A stretch of DNA of 40,691 nt from Perkinsus chesapeaki (taxonomy: Eukaryota; Perkinsozoa; Perkinsida; Perkinsidae), in the NCBI GenBank assembly GCA_013115145.1, contig JAAPAO010000310.1:1-40691 (forward strand), read 5' to 3'. This document shows positions 39,951 to 40,691 of this stretch, piece by piece. Every line of letters starts with the position of its first letter. Within the stretch, counting starts at the first letter, position 1. The translations under genes and the position numbers were made by a program. The notes beneath the pieces are model-generated. The model saw only the letters and a list, made by a program, of their open reading frames with translations. It was not told the origin of the DNA and searched no databases.

Positions 39951-40691
39951 TCCGTGAGTCCAACTTGAAGAACATTTGACACCGCGTCTCATGTGCGCTC
40001 CCTGCCTTTCCCAAATGCCTTTTCGTCGTTTAACTCAATTTCCATGCTCGAGAATACGCAGCGGGATCCTTCAGACAAAGTCAACCACTGCAGCTAATCA
40101 AGACAAAATTCTTAACAGCGCCACTGCAGGGGAATGCTGCAGCGGTGCTCGCCCCTATGATACCACCCTGCTGGCAGGTACCGGGGTTGTGGGGGATGTG
40201 TTTCGCGGACTTTTCTGGGAAGTATGAGGTTGCCCTCGAGGTTGTGCGTCTCAAGACACATTTCCCTGTGAAGGCGAATCACCCATTTCACTCACTAAGT
40301 GAGTCTCACTTGTAATTTGCTAACTTTACACAATTCAATTGGGTAGAGGGCTTTCGAACGTCGCACGTGTCGTCGAAATATTCGCCCTCCTGAGAAAGTT
40401 ATTCAAACCATTTTTTGAGACACCCTGCAGTTAGTTGATACGGAACTAGAAGCTCAGGTGCGCTAACACAGCAGGACTTATGTTACAGGAGGAACCTTGA
40501 GAGATAGTTAGTTCACGTTAGAGATATTAGCGATTACCGAGAACATACCAAGGCCCTTGGTCCAAGGGCAGGCGAATACCCGCCGCGCCGGAGCGAGCGA
40601 CGGCGGACCTAGCTGAGTGCCCTTGGGCTCAAAACCCCCGGACCTAATGACGGTCTGGGAGGGAGAGGTGGGAAGAAAGGAGTCGGGACGT
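39951..40691. other. No gene; inverted-repeat structure near the end
   Basis: There is no supportable gene. At 40553-40626 one CCAAGGGC block can pair either with the GCCCTTGG just upstream or with a second GCCCTTGG downstream. An inner CCGCCG/CGGCGG pair adds stability to the second option. At about 40420-40437 a GAGACACCCTGCAG stretch mirrors the GGGTGTCTCA motifs in a DDB1 intron. Confidence 0.4.

Overview
This window is nuclear DNA from a eukaryote with many short GT-AG introns. Most introns are 38-48 nt and the rest are longer than about 140 nt. There are no bacterial operons, rRNAs or convincing tRNAs. The style (very short introns, arrays of small secreted proteins, compact gene spacing) and the look of the secreted families point to a perkinsid alveolate such as Perkinsus. 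That assignment is an inference from recall, not from a search.

The best-supported gene is a DDB1 homologue (damage-specific DNA-binding protein 1, adaptor of CUL4 ubiquitin ligases) on the plus strand from 12968 to 26200. I rebuilt about 36 exons from splice sites, matching intron phases and family sequence. It runs from the N-terminal beta-propeller to the 'GFIDGDL' and 'VVEAFA' C-terminus. One of its introns holds a TATACTCTAG repeat array and a 274-N gap (19391-19664). About 60 residues expected by homology are missing there.

Upstream on the same strand, 7898-11101 encodes a protein built of at least seven ricin-B/beta-trefoil lectin repeats in 11 reconstructed exons, with its 5' end not found. 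Introns of both genes carry the same perfect palindrome, AATCGATCACGTGATCGATT. They also share a second inverted-repeat family, consensus TCACGCGCCACRAAAT. In the shortest introns the palindrome fills about half of the intron. This looks like an introner-like or hairpin-intron system and is the most interesting signal here.

Both flanks carry small secreted proteins. On the left and at 26.8-27.3 kb there is a minus-strand 'PYDGTY' family: intact copies at 5594-6055 and 26841-27341, a frameshifted copy at 2861-3324 and a fragment at 6599-6844. At 36.3-39.6 kb there are two tandem 'QPAG' secreted proteins, one intact and one frameshifted. The QPAG proteins seem to contain two copies of a module that the PYDGTY proteins contain once. 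Both arrays sit in diverged tandem duplications with an offset of about 2.6-2.7 kb.

Between DDB1 and the right-hand array lie a 112-aa three-exon helical protein (28685-29497), two tandem paralogues of unknown function (29576-30847 and 31252-32304), a two-exon acidic gene (33230-33949), and a 326-bp element with 52-bp terminal inverted repeats (28019-28344). The remaining stretches show no supportable gene.
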